Source of the DNA: Anisodus tanguticus
Lineage: Eukaryota; Streptophyta; Magnoliopsida; Solanales; Solanaceae
Direction of reading: 5' to 3'
Length of the DNA: 64,000 nt
Assembly: GCA_034509755.1 (NCBI GenBank)
Contig: CM067539.1
Coordinates: 56,244,513-56,308,512 of the forward strand
Each line of letters opens with the position of its first letter. Positions within the stretch are counted from its first letter, which is position 1. A program made the position numbers and the translations under genes. Shown piece by piece: positions 32,396-43,374 of the stretch. The notes under the pieces were generated by a model, which was not told the origin of the DNA, did not search any database, and saw only the letters and a program-made list of their open reading frames with translations.

Positions 32396-33163
32396 AAAAC
32401 AATTATAGCTCAAAGAGTGCAGTGTATACAGAATCCCGCAAGTTCTATCAAACTAAAGGTTTGATTTTTGTTTCCTATAGTTATAATAATCCCTCTAAAT
32501 ATTTTTAGGACATTGTTACTATTTGAGAAATATTATTTTTTAACTATAATGAATGTGATAGCCTGTAGTACTTCTGTTATATGTTATAGCGGCAATTAGT
32601 ATTGCCGCTAAAGGAAAATTATTGCCGCTAAAGGCCCTTTTTGTAGTAGTGCTGCTACTTTATTCATTCTTCTGATTGCACTTCAGTGGTCGATCCCCTC
32701 GAGAAGCATGAGACATTGAAGGCTGGTGAGGGTGATCCTTTTCAAAACCTGAGGATTATAGGTGTTTGTGTAGCATTTAAGTCAGTTTTTGATTTTTTTT
32801 TATATAAGTTGACCGAAGATTTCACTGATAAATCGATCATGTCGGCTGGTTTTTTGAAAATTATTTGAAATATAAAATCTCGAGTGAATCGATTTTTCTA
32901 TTTCCCGGGCACTAAATAAACCAACAGAGTCAGTCTATTTTTTTAGAATTATTTTTCAATTATTTTAAATGATAAATCGACCGCATCACCCGATCTTTTT
33001 ATTTTCCAGATTTTGGTGCTAAAATAGATTGATTTGTTTTCTGAATTTTCGTGATAAAAAATTGACTGAATTGAGTATGGGAAAAAGTTTGTGCGGTTAT
33101 TCGATTGATTTTGGGCACGTTTTGTGTTTTGTTGAGCTGTCAACTTTTTGTGTTTTGTTGAGC
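32396..33163. other. Right CACTA arm and flanking non-coding sequence
   Basis: 32396-32651 is the right arm with sub-terminal 'gcggcaat' repeats. After 32651 there is AT-rich sequence with a loose repeat of 'gataaatcga(t/c)c' words (32828, 32970) and no supported gene. Confidence 0.45.
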
Positions 33164-33275
33164 TGGAACTCGTAGAAGCAACCTATGATCTCCTTGTCAT
33201 ATGTTGAAGTTGAGTACAGGTCTATGCGCAAGGCTACTGCTGAAATTGCTAATGGGCTGCCCAGACTTGTTGCTG
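33164..33275 (+). pseudogene. Fragment of Ty1/copia RNase H
   Basis: It reads W-N-S-*-KQPMISLSYVEVEYRSMRKATAEI, which matches the copia RNase H consensus around S-x-K-Q-x3-S-x-S-x-EAEY. Only about 35 codons remain. It is not continuous with either nearby copia element. Confidence 0.55.
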
Positions 33276-33747
33276 AAAGTACACTAAGTATCTAGCTATG
33301 CAGGATAATATGTTACCACAAAAATAAATCCTCAATGGAGAAATGAGAGGGATAGTTGCACAAACTACTTTTTCAATGTGATCAAACACAAAAAAAGTAA
33401 AGCTTTTATTCACAGAAATTTAGATCTTGATGGAAACTGAATAGAGGACTCAAATGATCTTACCTATGATTTAGAGCTCTGAATATATATAATTGAGAAG
33501 TCAGGAACAAGAGGTGTTTTGACATGGGATCTTTTATTATGACATATTCTATATATTTTGTACTAGCAATATTGTAGAGGCCGATAATACTGACTTTGGA
33601 CTCCAGTGTTGTCTCGAAAATCACTTCAACAACATAATCCAAAAGCTTGATTCATAGATTGTTGTAGGCATGATCAATAAGAAAACATCGCCCTCCTGAA
33701 AACTACAACAATAGATCTCCAAAATTTAAAAAACAGTATCTCGTCTA

Positions 33748-33828
33748 GATGTTAAAGTTATCGACTATTATAGAGAGCCAAATATGGTAGCTGATGGATT
33801 GGCTAAACATGGAGCAATTGAAAAGGCT
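33748..33828 (+). pseudogene. Fragment of a LINE-type RNase H domain
   Basis: It reads DVKVIDYYREPNMVADGLAKHGA, close to the (V)YREGNxVADxLAKxG end of the RNase H domain found in plant LINEs. About 27 codons. The rest of the LINE is not visible. Confidence 0.5.
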
Positions 33829-34289
33829 TATAGTTTTCACAAGATTTGATCAATTCCAAGCTCGACCTGTGAGAGGAGCCTAATGTCGGATATTGTAAAG
33901 CAGTACGGAAGTAAATAAATGTTACAAGTGTTCGAAAGGATAAACAAGTAGGCCAATCTTCTGAACTGCCGCAAAGTTGTTGAGTCTTGAATCTTGATAA
34001 CTTGAAATCAAGAAACACTAAATCTGAATTGTTACAACTGTGTGCTGAGTCGAGTGATTGCACTCTGTCCTTAAGACAAGATTGCCCTATATATATGCTT
34101 TTACGTTAACGGGCAATAGTCTCCCAAGATAAAACAACACTTTAATCTCAACACTACAAAGCAAATAGGTTGAGTCTGACGAAGAAAACAAACACGAAAT
34201 GCCTTGCTGAAGAAATGGAAAAGGAAGGAAGAGTTTCTGTTTTCGTCCCAACGTTTTGGACTGAATTTCAGTGTCTCTTCTGTTTGTCT
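33829..34289. other. No gene seen; possibly the far part of the next LTR-like repeat
   Basis: Non-coding sequence left of the homology shared with 49560-50332. Possible LTR ends (TG words at 33882, 33919 and 34040) exist, but I cannot choose between them. Confidence 0.3.
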
Positions 34290-35105
34290 CTGTGTATATA
34301 AATGTTGTCTTATTTTTGCTGTTTGGTTGGGTGTTTATATTATGTTTTGTGTAAGTTTTCGTATGTTTCACAATTGAGCAAAACAACTCCAATATATAGC
34401 ATAAGGGAGGCTGCTCAACTGCCCAAGACATGGTTGTTTAAGGCCATTGAAGGAGGGAGTAAACTGCCAAGTAATGGTTGTTTATGGCTATTGAAGCAGG
34501 GTGTAATTCAGCTAAGTAATGACTGTTAATGGAGGGAGTTAATCAGCCAAGTAATGGCTGGTTAATGCACACTAACGCCACCAAAAATCAACTCCAACGT
34601 CGTTCCCAAATTCAACTTTCCAGAAACTCTAGGGACCAAACTGTAAGTATTAAGCAATTTGGAGGCCCAAATAGATAATATCAGAAAGTCCCAAGTCCCA
34701 AGTCCCAAGCCCGACCGGACTGGACGGGCGGCGGCGGCGCGCATGTGGGTTTAGCCTTGAACCCAGGCACATCTAGATCCTCCCTCATTTAAATACATGG
34801 GATACCCTTTGGGGTCCCAAACCCTTAGCCAATTATGAGACTTATAAAGAGAGCAATTCTTCATTTTTCCACCGATGTGGTAGATTTGTCTCACACCATA
34901 TTTCCATGCCTCAAACACCTTACTTCGTGGACCAATATCTCTTTCATTTCTCAACGAAATTTGACGATCATTGGCCGTACGGTCATCTACTCACTTAGTA
35001 GATTATGCACGTGTGAAGAGCAAAGCCTCCAACATGCGGAACCCTAGTGTTTAATTCATTAAATATGGGTGGACGCACCTCCCCACCAAAGACAAATTTC
35101 CAACA
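34290..35105 (-). repeat. LTR-like repeat, copy 1 (pair of 49560-50332)
   Basis: About 0.8 kb matches copy 2 with frequent small differences. On the minus strand it begins TGTTGGAAATTTGTC (35105), has a TATA-like TTTATAAG at about 34846-34853 and then a GC-rich triplet stretch (GCC)n at 34722-34742. No internal retrotransposon sequence adjoins it, so it may be a solo LTR. No primer site was found. Confidence 0.5.
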
Positions 35106-36159
35106 CCTACTACATGGATAAAATTCATTGTACTAATTTTAAAATTAGAAATGCTAAAAAAATATAGGTCATGTCTTCTGAACATGTAAGGATTCCCTCT
35201 ATAGGAATATTCCTCATATGGTCAGGAAACAATATTTCTTGGCCTACTTTTTGCTCCCCATGTCTGATTTTGGAGGTAAGGGTTTTTATGTTCCCTCAAA
35301 TATTCTTTTGGGAAATAAATTGTCAAGGTAGGAGTCTAAGCCAAACCACCCAACTCTTCACTAGACGTATCATTTAAGAACATTTGTGCGCTTGTGAGTA
35401 GCTTGGGGCTCTTGGCCAAAAGGCTAACTTGAAGACTTAAATTTGTTAAAAGGCCACAAGTCTCAAAGTATTGGCAAAACAATCACCAATTAGGACGTCA
35501 GCAATGTCAGTCTTTGCTGTGTCCAACCCTAACCCCAAAATCTTGAAAAATACATTTTGCTCCTCAATCTCAATATTTTAATTATCAGGAAAAGGATTAA
35601 AAAACTGAAATATTTCCTTCCAAATCCCTCCAAAAGCTCTGATTTCTTGATTTTTCAGATCCCCTTTTCGGTGACAATTTTGGCTATTCATCGAATAATC
35701 AGTCTCAAACTACGGAAAGCTTCTTTATTTCCACCATTGTAGCTAAAAGTTCGTTGAAATCAATTGAAAAAAGCTTTCTCCATTGTTTCAAAAGCTCATT
35801 TTTCTGTGAACATTCCGGCGTCATTCCGCTATTGAAATTCATTTTGGGAATACAAATTTTCTTATGGAGTCAATTCTCCATTCAAATACCTCATTCATAA
35901 CCGGTAAGTTCTTTATCCCTGGCTTTTTTGGTTCTGAATCTGGTACTATTCATCGGCCAGTCATAGACCACAGTCATCGTCGAGTCATTGATCGATTATA
36001 GACCATAGTAATAGTCTATTGTAGATTTATTATGGTGTCAATTTCAGAATATATTATAGTAGGTGGTGATTACATGGCGAATGAGTTGAGACCCCAAAAT
36101 ATTAGAATTGAATTTCTACGAGCAATGTGACAGTGTCGATTGTCGTGTGTAGCAATGGT
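35106..36159. other. Non-coding, possibly the 5' part of the MULE remnant
   Basis: No supported gene. A 'taaccggtaagttc' at about 35896-35909 could be a splice donor of the MULE leader, but nothing else supports this. Confidence 0.3.
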
Positions 36160-37135
36160 ACGTAGAATGACTTGGTTAAGAGCGTAATGGAAAGCGGGGA
36201 GTTAAGTTGTGAGCCCAACGACTTGCACATTAGTTATATGATTAATGCCCTGCACAATAGGAGAAATACACATCTTTCTTTCATAACGAATGATAGACAG
36301 GTGGGATTGTACATGTTTGATGTTGATGGTTCTAAGCATGTTTTAAGAGTAAATGTTGTTGAGAGGTCTTAATAAGTATCTACTTCAGCATCACCAACCT
36401 ACCCCCACCACAATAGCCAACCGATGATAATTCAATACAACATGATGGCATGAGTGAGCACGAAGAGTGTGATGGAGGTGATGGGCAGCCAAGTGTTACA
36501 AAAAGAAGTCACAACTTCATTGATGGAATTGATTTTTTCCATGGGCAAATAATTCAATAACAAGGAGTATTTAAAGGTTTTATTGAAGAAAGTTATGGTA
36601 AAGACCCAGTTCTATTTTGAATTGTACAAGTGTAATAATAAATATTATAAGGTGAAATGCAAATCTCCTAATTGTGGTTGGATGTTGCGGGCTAGAAGGT
36701 ACGACAACTCGGATAGGTTTTGCATTTACAAGTATGTTGGTGAACACACTTGCGGGGTTAAAAATGTTAAGAGCACTCATATGAATATCTCGTCAGTTGT
36801 CCTAACATTAGTCTTGATGAATGACTATATTGACAATAAAGGGCCAATGACAAAGGAAATACAGAGGACTGTTTTCAGAGAGTTTTATTGTAAATCAAGC
36901 TACTGGATGTGTTGGAAGTGTAATGTCTAAGAACATTATTAGGGGGACACCGGAGCAGGTGTATGTCATTTTACCGACTTATTCTTATATGGTACAAAAT
37001 TTGATTTCGGGTTCTAGGATTTTCCTTAGGCTTGATGATGAGAATAAGTTTAAATATTACTTCATAGCTTACTGAGCTTGCATTCAAGAATATACCCACA
37101 TGCGATAGGTTATTGCCGTTGACGATATATATCGG
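36160..37135 (+). pseudogene. MuDR-type (MULE) transposase remnant
   Basis: Open pieces 36172-36372 and 36583-36930 give the N-terminal part and the MuDR DNA-binding domain: YKVKCKSPNCGWMLRARR ... FCIYKYVGEHTC, with the C/C/H/C zinc-binding pattern. After a frameshift, about 36930-37135 reads as the lead-in to the catalytic domain (GTPEQVYVILPTYSYM ... LDDENKFKYYF ... VIAVDD). The DDE catalytic core that should follow is absent. Mutator-like transposases cut and paste elements with long terminal repeats; this one cannot function. Confidence 0.75.
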
Positions 37136-37160
37136 TGGTTGTCTATAGTCTCTTCTCACT

Positions 37161-37436
37161 TTGAAATATACACAAAGTCCATTGACAGTCCCAAAAACCT
37201 TCAACCTTCCAATGGCGAGAAGAATCAGAGGCCATGCAGCGAGGCACCAACGTTTTCAAACCCCATCACCAAACGTCCTTCTACTTCGAAATAATTTTGT
37301 GAGGCTCTTCAGGGACCTCAGAGAGGACATGGAATGGATTGCCACTTCTCTCCGTAGGATCATGCGCCTTGTGCATGTGATCTTGCAAATGAACAACGTC
37401 GACGTCGATGCCCTCATCACCCCCCTGCACCCCTAG
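37161..37436 (+). CDS. Small basic ORF of unknown origin
   Basis: 91 codons, Arg-rich (MARRIRGHAARHQRFQ from the second Met), then an amphipathic Leu/Ile/Arg helix (LRRIMRLVHVILQM). It directly follows the MULE remnant and could be the C-terminus of an associated ORF, a captured exon or chance. I recognise no family. Two perfect short hairpins follow its stop (37475-37545). Confidence 0.25.
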   Translation: MKYTQSPLTVPKTFNLPMARRIRGHAARHQRFQTPSPNVLLLRNNFVRLFRDLREDMEWIATSLRRIMRLVHVILQMNNVDVDALITPLHP

Positions 37437-37962
37437 TTATTTTACTTTAATTTCATTTCATTGTTAGTTTTTGCAAAGCTTTCATTTATGAAAGTAGTAG
37501 ATGAAAGTTTTTGGGCTTTCATATATGAAAGCTTTTGTATAAATGTGTTGCTTTTGTGGTATGAAATGAAATGAATATTGAGGTTATTTTGCTATACATC
37601 TTTCTTGTTATTTCTACATTTTGTGTTGTATTTCAGTTATGTCTTCATTTGATTTTTGTAATTTTCTTTCTTTTCTGTTCTAAGTGTACTGTGTAAATTA
37701 TAAACCACATAGCTAAGTGCACACGAGTATTATAGATGATGCTATTTTAAAAACTTAATAATTTTCATAAATTTAACTAAATACTATAAATTAAGAATTT
37801 AATAAAAATTAAAATAGGAGAGTAGGAGAGTATATAACAAAATTAACAATATCACAGAGGACGAAAAAAGCTATATAGGAATATAATTTATAATAATATA
37901 TTTATATTATAAAAATAGTTGACTTTTTCCATTACTAAAGTAAAGTACATATTTATTATTAC

Positions 37963-38029
<67 letters not shown>

Positions 38030-38132
38030 CAAAACAGAAAAACTCAAACCCCAAACTACAAATCTAAGCGATCGTCCATTGATATACCATAAACCTACCA
38101 TTGTCAATTGCCAACACCAGCCTTCTAGTATA
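37437..38132. other. AT-rich non-coding with TTA microsatellite
   Basis: Hairpins 'ctttcatttatgaaag' and 'gctttcatatatgaaagc' lie at about 37478-37535. A TTA/ATT trinucleotide run of about 24 units lies at 37957-38030. No gene. Confidence 0.6.
37957..38030. repeat. (TTA)n microsatellite
   Basis: Uninterrupted TTA units over about 70 bases; likely polymorphic in length. Confidence 0.9.
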
Positions 38133-39055
38133 GGTTTAACGAATGGTTCATAATCGATCATATATTATATATAGACCAGAGCCAATATTTATCTTAAAAG
38201 GCAATAAATAAATAAAATAAAATAAATAAAAGGACTTGATGATATTTAAACATTATAAGAACTCTTCATTACATCACATGAGAGTCCTCATCCATTATAC
38301 ACATGATTGAAGGAGTTTTAGGACAAGTAATAGTCCTTAAATCACTAATATTTGTCTAAAAAGACAATACATAAATAAAATAAAATAAATAAAATGACTT
38401 GATGATATTTAAACATACTAAGAACTCTTTAATACATCATTTGAGAGTCTACATCTCTTATACACATGATCCAAAGAGTTTTAGAACACTATTATCCAAA
38501 TTAGTCTTGCACCAAGTTATTGTTTTCAAAGCACACCTTGATGTAAAGACATACATTCTTTGTCCTAAAGCTCTTTGAATCATCTGTATAATGGATGAGG
38601 ACTCTCATATGATGTAATACTTATAATGTTTAAATATCATCAAGTTATTTTATTTATTTATTACCTTTTTAGATAAATATTAGTGATTTAAGGACCATTC
38701 TTTGTCCTAAAACTATTTGGATCATGTGTATAATGGATGAGGACTCTCATGTGATGTAATAAAGAGTTCTTATAATGTTTAAATATCATCAAGTCCTTTT
38801 TTTTTTTTTTTATTTATTTATTGTCTTTTTAGATAAATATTAGTGATTTAAGGACCATTACTTGTCCTAAAACTCTTTGGATCATGTGTATAATGGATGA
38901 GGACTCTCATGTGATATAATAAAGAGTTATTATAATGTTTAAATATCATCAAGTCTTTTTATTTGTTTTATTTTATTTATTTATTATCTTTTTAGACAAA
39001 CATTGACCATGGTCTATATATAACATATGGTCGATTATGGACAATTTGTTAAACC
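38133..39055. mobile_element. Foldback element with about 62-bp terminal inverted repeats and inverted tandem units
   Basis: The left end GGTTTAACGAATGG... is matched in reverse by the right end ...CAATTTGTTAAACC over about 62 bases with few mismatches. Inside, two copies of an about 180-base unit (38190-38480) face three copies of the same unit in inverted orientation (about 38570-39000), each with 'gatgatatttaaacat' and 'gagtcct(c/a)at' words. TA flanks both ends. No coding capacity. The transcript would form a long double-stranded hairpin. Confidence 0.75.
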
Positions 39056-39229
39056 TAGTTAAATAGCATCCCTTGTTTGGTCCATTTGTTAAACCATTAC
39101 TTATCCTAAAATAATATTTATTGTTTGGTACACAAACGTAAGTTAAATCTTTCATCCCTTGCTATCAATCTTGCATACCTTGAATTCGTGTCTGACACTA
39201 CAAATGTTTTTCTTATGGTATGTTGATTA

Positions 39230-39768
39230 CTCGCATTATGGAGGCACATAATGTGAATCTTAATGATTATCCTCCTCTCCTAGTTAAGTAGTGTTATTAT
39301 TCTCGAGCCTTTGCTAGTATGGGTTATGTTTGCATTGATGATGCCTGAATTCTTAAGAAGGTTGATAAAGATCATGAAGTTCTATGACCCCAGTCTCTGT
39401 TAAATCCAAACTTTCCTCTTCCTCCGTCCCTCTCCGTAAATGAAAACTCTAGTGAAATCCTTGATAAGATTTCTGCTCTTGATGATAAACTAGAATCCTT
39501 CAAGGACATCCTAGTTTTCACACAGTTTCAGATGGAAAAGGTAAAAGAGGCTACTAAGAAGGCTGGTGCAGATATGGCACGTCTACGTGTTATGATTGAT
39601 CATGCTCCCAAGGAAACAACTAAGTTGTCTACAAAAATCCAGAACTGTGTGAATGACATTCCAAACAATATGTCAGGCACGCTGGATGTTATGATGGATG
39701 CAGTAGTAAAATACTTTGGCCTACTTTCTTCGACCCTTTGCACGGCAACAGCAACAACAAGCACATAA
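39230..39768 (+). pseudogene. Extra Sirevirus ORF, better-preserved copy
   Basis: Reading starts near MEAHNVNLNDYPP. Stops lie at about 39291, 39348 and 39387; from there to 39768 the frame is open for about 125 codons, whereas the Met-start ORF within it (39532) has only 78. The open part is helical and rich in Lys, Asp and Thr (ILDKISALDDKLESF, then KVKEATKKAGADMARL), suggesting a coiled coil. The Sirevirus A copy (19745-20193) encodes the same sequence with different breaks. Function unknown. Confidence 0.55.
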
Positions 39769-40184
39769 TCAGGAGCAGAGCATGAGCCTGAGCAAGAGCA
39801 GGAGAAGGATCATGAGCCTTAGTTACTGCTAGTTTTTTGTGTGTTTTGTGGAAAATATGTTTATGGACATAAGTCCAGATACTATGTTTTTTTGTTGTTT
39901 GGTGCTAAGTCTTGATACTATATTTTTTTGCTGCTTGGTGATGAGCTATCAACACATGCTATGTCATACTATAACATGATATTATCTATGCTTTCCATTT
40001 TTTTATTGATTCCAAAGAGGGAGAAGTCAGGATAGTCAACTACTCAAGACAATCAACTACTCAAGGAAGCACATCAAAACAATCAACTACTCAGATGGAG
40101 CAATCAACTATTCAGGGGGAGCATATATAAAATGGAAATTGATTAAACTTTGAGTATTAATCGTCATCATAAAAAAAGGGAGAT
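39769..40184 (+). other. Sirevirus 3' non-coding region with repeated polypurine tracts
   Basis: Purine tracts (40014-40025, about 40115-40121, 40171-40183) alternate with the words GTCAACTACTC and ATCAACTACTC, as in Sirevirus A at 20455-20628. Confidence 0.7.
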
Positions 40185-40865
40185 TGTTAGTGTTAGATTT
40201 TGATGATGATATGTGTTGTTATGCAGAAAATACTCAAAGATACGCAAGGCCCCATGGAACACACTTAAGCGCATATAGCTGACTACATAGTCAGCCCAAT
40301 TGCCAAGCTGAGCCAATACGCAAGAAGAGGGAGTAACTCTGACCCCCACAAAGGAAATGAGATATACGCCTATATCATATAAATGTATTTAACATTGGAG
40401 AATCTACGTATTTGTGATAGAAAGTACCAAAGGTTGAATTAAAGCAAAAACAATTAAGAAAGCAAGCACCAACGGGCAAATTAAAAGGAAGGTCGCACCA
40501 AAAATTGAAGTTGTTCAAATCAGTCGAAAAAGATTTACATCGTTCAAGGAAAAGAACATCAAGACCTCATTTAAATCTCTAACCGTATTCTTGGAAATAG
40601 GATCACTAATTCCTTTTTCCAAGGATCAATTCTCTTGAGTTGCCTTTTCTGCGTAAATAGCGTAATGACTATTTTCAAGGCTATATAAGACGAAGGAAAA
40701 TATATCTTCGTCTCAACTTCTCTATTCAACTTTTCATAAGCATTATAATACTTAGTTATTTACTGTGTAAGAAAAAAATGGGAGATACAATATAATTGTT
40801 GAGACATTGTATCAAAAAATAAAGTATGTTTGAGTATAGACATAGGAGCTCCATTCAAACAACTA
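40185..40865 (+). repeat. Truncated Sirevirus A-type 3' LTR
   Basis: Begins TGTTAGTGTTAGATTTTGAT and follows the Sirevirus A LTR to 'ccattcaaacaact', about 680 bases, then the similarity stops. With the ORF and polypurine tracts upstream it is the 3' end of a second family member. Confidence 0.75.
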
Positions 40866-41169
40866 TTTGAGCAGGGACATCTGTTGTTTTCTCAATATGA
40901 GCAAACTCTACGCCTTTCAACTCAATTATCAATACCTTCGAGCAACTGCATTTTGGTGCCTTCTCAACTTCAGGGACAAGAACGACCTCTCAAGTTCGCC
41001 TATCTTCTCAAATTCAAATTGTTTTTTTTTGTTATCTTCTTTAATTACTTCAAATTGAGAGTCCTCTCCTTCTTCTTCGCCTTCTCGCTCCTTCTAAATT
41101 TTTCCTCCACGTAGGAGACAAGAGTATTCAAAAATTCCCCATCTTCTTCACACGCTGCTTTAGTTTATC
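40866..41169. other. No gene seen
   Basis: A short stretch between the truncated LTR and the DUF1985 pseudogene. Overlapping ORFs at 40830-41114 extend out of the LTR and are not credible. Confidence 0.4.
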
Positions 41170-42550
41170 CTGCTCCAACTACACTGATTGACCCCCATTT
41201 GATTTGACACGATCTCTAGATGACCTAATACCAACATGTCCCCCATCATCATTTGCGATTGAATTATCGCCAATATCTTCAGAAATAGTAACCTTCATAT
41301 CAAAAACCTCATCGGTCTCCTTTCCAAGCCTACTAGGAGCCTTTGAGGCATGCTTTTATGAAAGTAATACAATCATGCCTTCCAATTCACGTTTCAAGTT
41401 ATCTATGATGGGATCATTATCCTCATCATCATATGGAAAAAAGTTTTTTTTGTAATCCCGCTCCATCTCATGCTCTGTAGGGATGATGTATGGGTGCACA
41501 ACCTAAATGGTTCACCTTCACTAAATCGCTCTATTTTTGTGGTGTGTCACCTAAATATTCAAGGAATAAACTAAGGAACCTCATTTAATTTGCTAGCATT
41601 CTTTCCAAATAAGGGGAAAGCTTCATATGCCCAGACCTGTAATTACACAAATCATCACTGAGTGTAAAAAAAAATAACACACATTCTATACTTTACTACA
41701 CCGGTGGTTTATAATATTTGAATGCCCATGGAAAGCCATAGAGAGCATATGATGCATTCTTCTTGTCAACGTGCAGTTGTTGGAGCCTTGGAATGTCTAC
41801 CTTGTTCATCAAGTAGTTCAATGTGAGATCAAAGGATTCCTTTCTCCAAGGATATCTCTGGAAGAATTCCAAATCGTCCACCATTTTAATCAAATCATAA
41901 TCCATAACCTTGGCCACATCTTTGGCAAGAAAGATTGTGTGCAAAAACCATACAAGAGAACATTTAAACTTTTCTTATTTATTTAGGATGGCCCATCTAA
42001 TACCCCCAATAGCTTATTCTCTATCATCTTCCTCTTGCAAGTGACTTTTTGTAGAAATACGCCCCTTTCCTTATTGCCCTATCCTCTCTAGATTGACTAG
42101 GATAGGATCCACAACCTAAACCGGTGATCAAAGCAAACTCCTTTAAGCCAAAACACACAGGCTTGTCATTCACGAGAAACCACATCTCATGTTTTTTTCT
42201 TCTCAACGATATAACGAAGAAACAAATAATAGACCATATGTGCATTGAATTTGATGAATTGTTCTGAGAGCTTTCTAAAGTGACAAAACTGGAATGATTG
42301 AACATTTTCCTGATTTTTTGATCTTTCAACACTTGTTTAAAATTATTAACAAGGTAAGCCTGATCCTAACAGAAAGTTTTGCTGGAAAAGCTTCATAATC
42401 ATCCAACCAATTAATCAAAACATACTTCTAAACATTAATTATCTTTGCACAATATGACAATGACAGAGGATCAACATTTTCATCATCATCAGACTCTTTT
42501 GAACCATCCTCAGAAACATAACTATCACCGTAAGCATCATTCTGATTCAT
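41170..42550 (-). pseudogene. DUF1985 protein (MULE-associated, Ulp1-type family), broken
   Basis: Start at 42550 (MNQNDAYGDSYVSEDGS), an acidic leader, then a stop at about 42435. The DUF1985 core follows: HEMWFLVNDKPVCFGLKEFALITGL (42024-42332), and after a frameshift LEFFQRYPWRKESFDLTLNYLMNK ... YALYGFPWAF (41696-41944). The C-terminal part (about 41170-41640) is acidic with stops. The domain is known mostly from Mutator-like elements that also carry a Ulp1 SUMO-protease domain; I do not see that protease here. Its molecular role is unknown. Confidence 0.65.
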
Positions 42551-43374
42551 GGGGTCTAAATAGGCCTCATTATCATTTCTATAGTTCTTTTTCTTTTTTC
42601 ATCTCGTTTAACTTTTTCATCTCTTTTTTTATCATCAGGATTGAACTAGAACAAGTTTGAACCATTTGATCAGGACGGGTGACTATTTTCCTTCATCTTC
42701 CTCTACTTCTAACCTTTTTTATGATCTACGTACATATAATAGAGTGACGTTGGTCAACCACGATATAGAAACAACAATAACAGACCAAAAATCTATTAAA
42801 ATACCAAATGATGTATTTAAAAAAATCATAAACAAGAAAAAGGAAGATCGAAACAAGCAAAATAAGTAGAAATAACACATATTTCGACAAAAGGCTAAAC
42901 GTCCAAAATTTTGATTTTTTTAGAACATTATGAACACTAGGGTTTTATCAAGATAAAAAAAACTTTCAAGGCAATATGGAGCTCAAAATGCTCTAATGGA
43001 GTTGAAAAAAAAAGAACTTACCTGGGAATGATGTCTGGACAGTATTCAAGCTTGGGAGAGACGAAGAGTCCGATGGAAGTCGAAGAGAGAGTTCAAATTG
43101 GGAAAGTGAAACCAACTAAAGAGAGAGAGAGAGAGAGAGAGTGAGCTTTGTATATTTTAATACAAGTCAAATGGACTTAAGTGTATAAGTTTAAAACTTC
43201 AAACTTTTAAAAATTGTAAAAGTAACTCCGGGCCCACTTTTTGAAATCCTAATCTAGAAAAATAAATCAAAAAGAAATTAGGTTTAAGTTTCAAAGTGGC
43301 CTATTTGCCAAATCTTCTCGAGTAGCTTGAACTATTTCTAAATATAAAATTAGGGCAATTTAAAGCACAAGTAT
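42551..43374. other. Upstream region of the DUF1985 pseudogene, with GA repeat
   Basis: Mostly AT-rich. A minus-strand 'cagGTAAG'-like splice donor at about 43015-43022 and a (GA)n run at 43118-43142 would fit a leader exon and promoter, with weak support. Confidence 0.35.

Larger units (their letters stand above)
22712..32651. mobile_element. CACTA (En/Spm)-type element, interrupted by nested retrotransposons
   Basis: The left end TACTACTAGAAAAAGGGTCTT (22712) is matched in reverse by the right end AAGGCCCTTTTTGTAGTAGTG (to 32651), which gives CACTACTACAAAAAGGGCC on the opposite strand. Both ends have sub-terminal copies of 'gcggcaat'/'attgccgc'. Flanking triplets are TTG and CTG, a 3-bp target duplication with one change. 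No transposase is visible in the arms, so the original element was probably non-autonomous, about 1.2 kb. Confidence 0.65.

Noticed and set aside
38133..39055. CRISPR-like array of direct repeats
   Set aside because: Units are long, variable in spacing and inverted relative to each other; a plant foldback element explains them.
40830..41114. 94- and 63-codon plus-strand ORFs
   Set aside because: They run out of the truncated Sirevirus LTR into unique sequence, with low-complexity Phe/Leu-rich ends.
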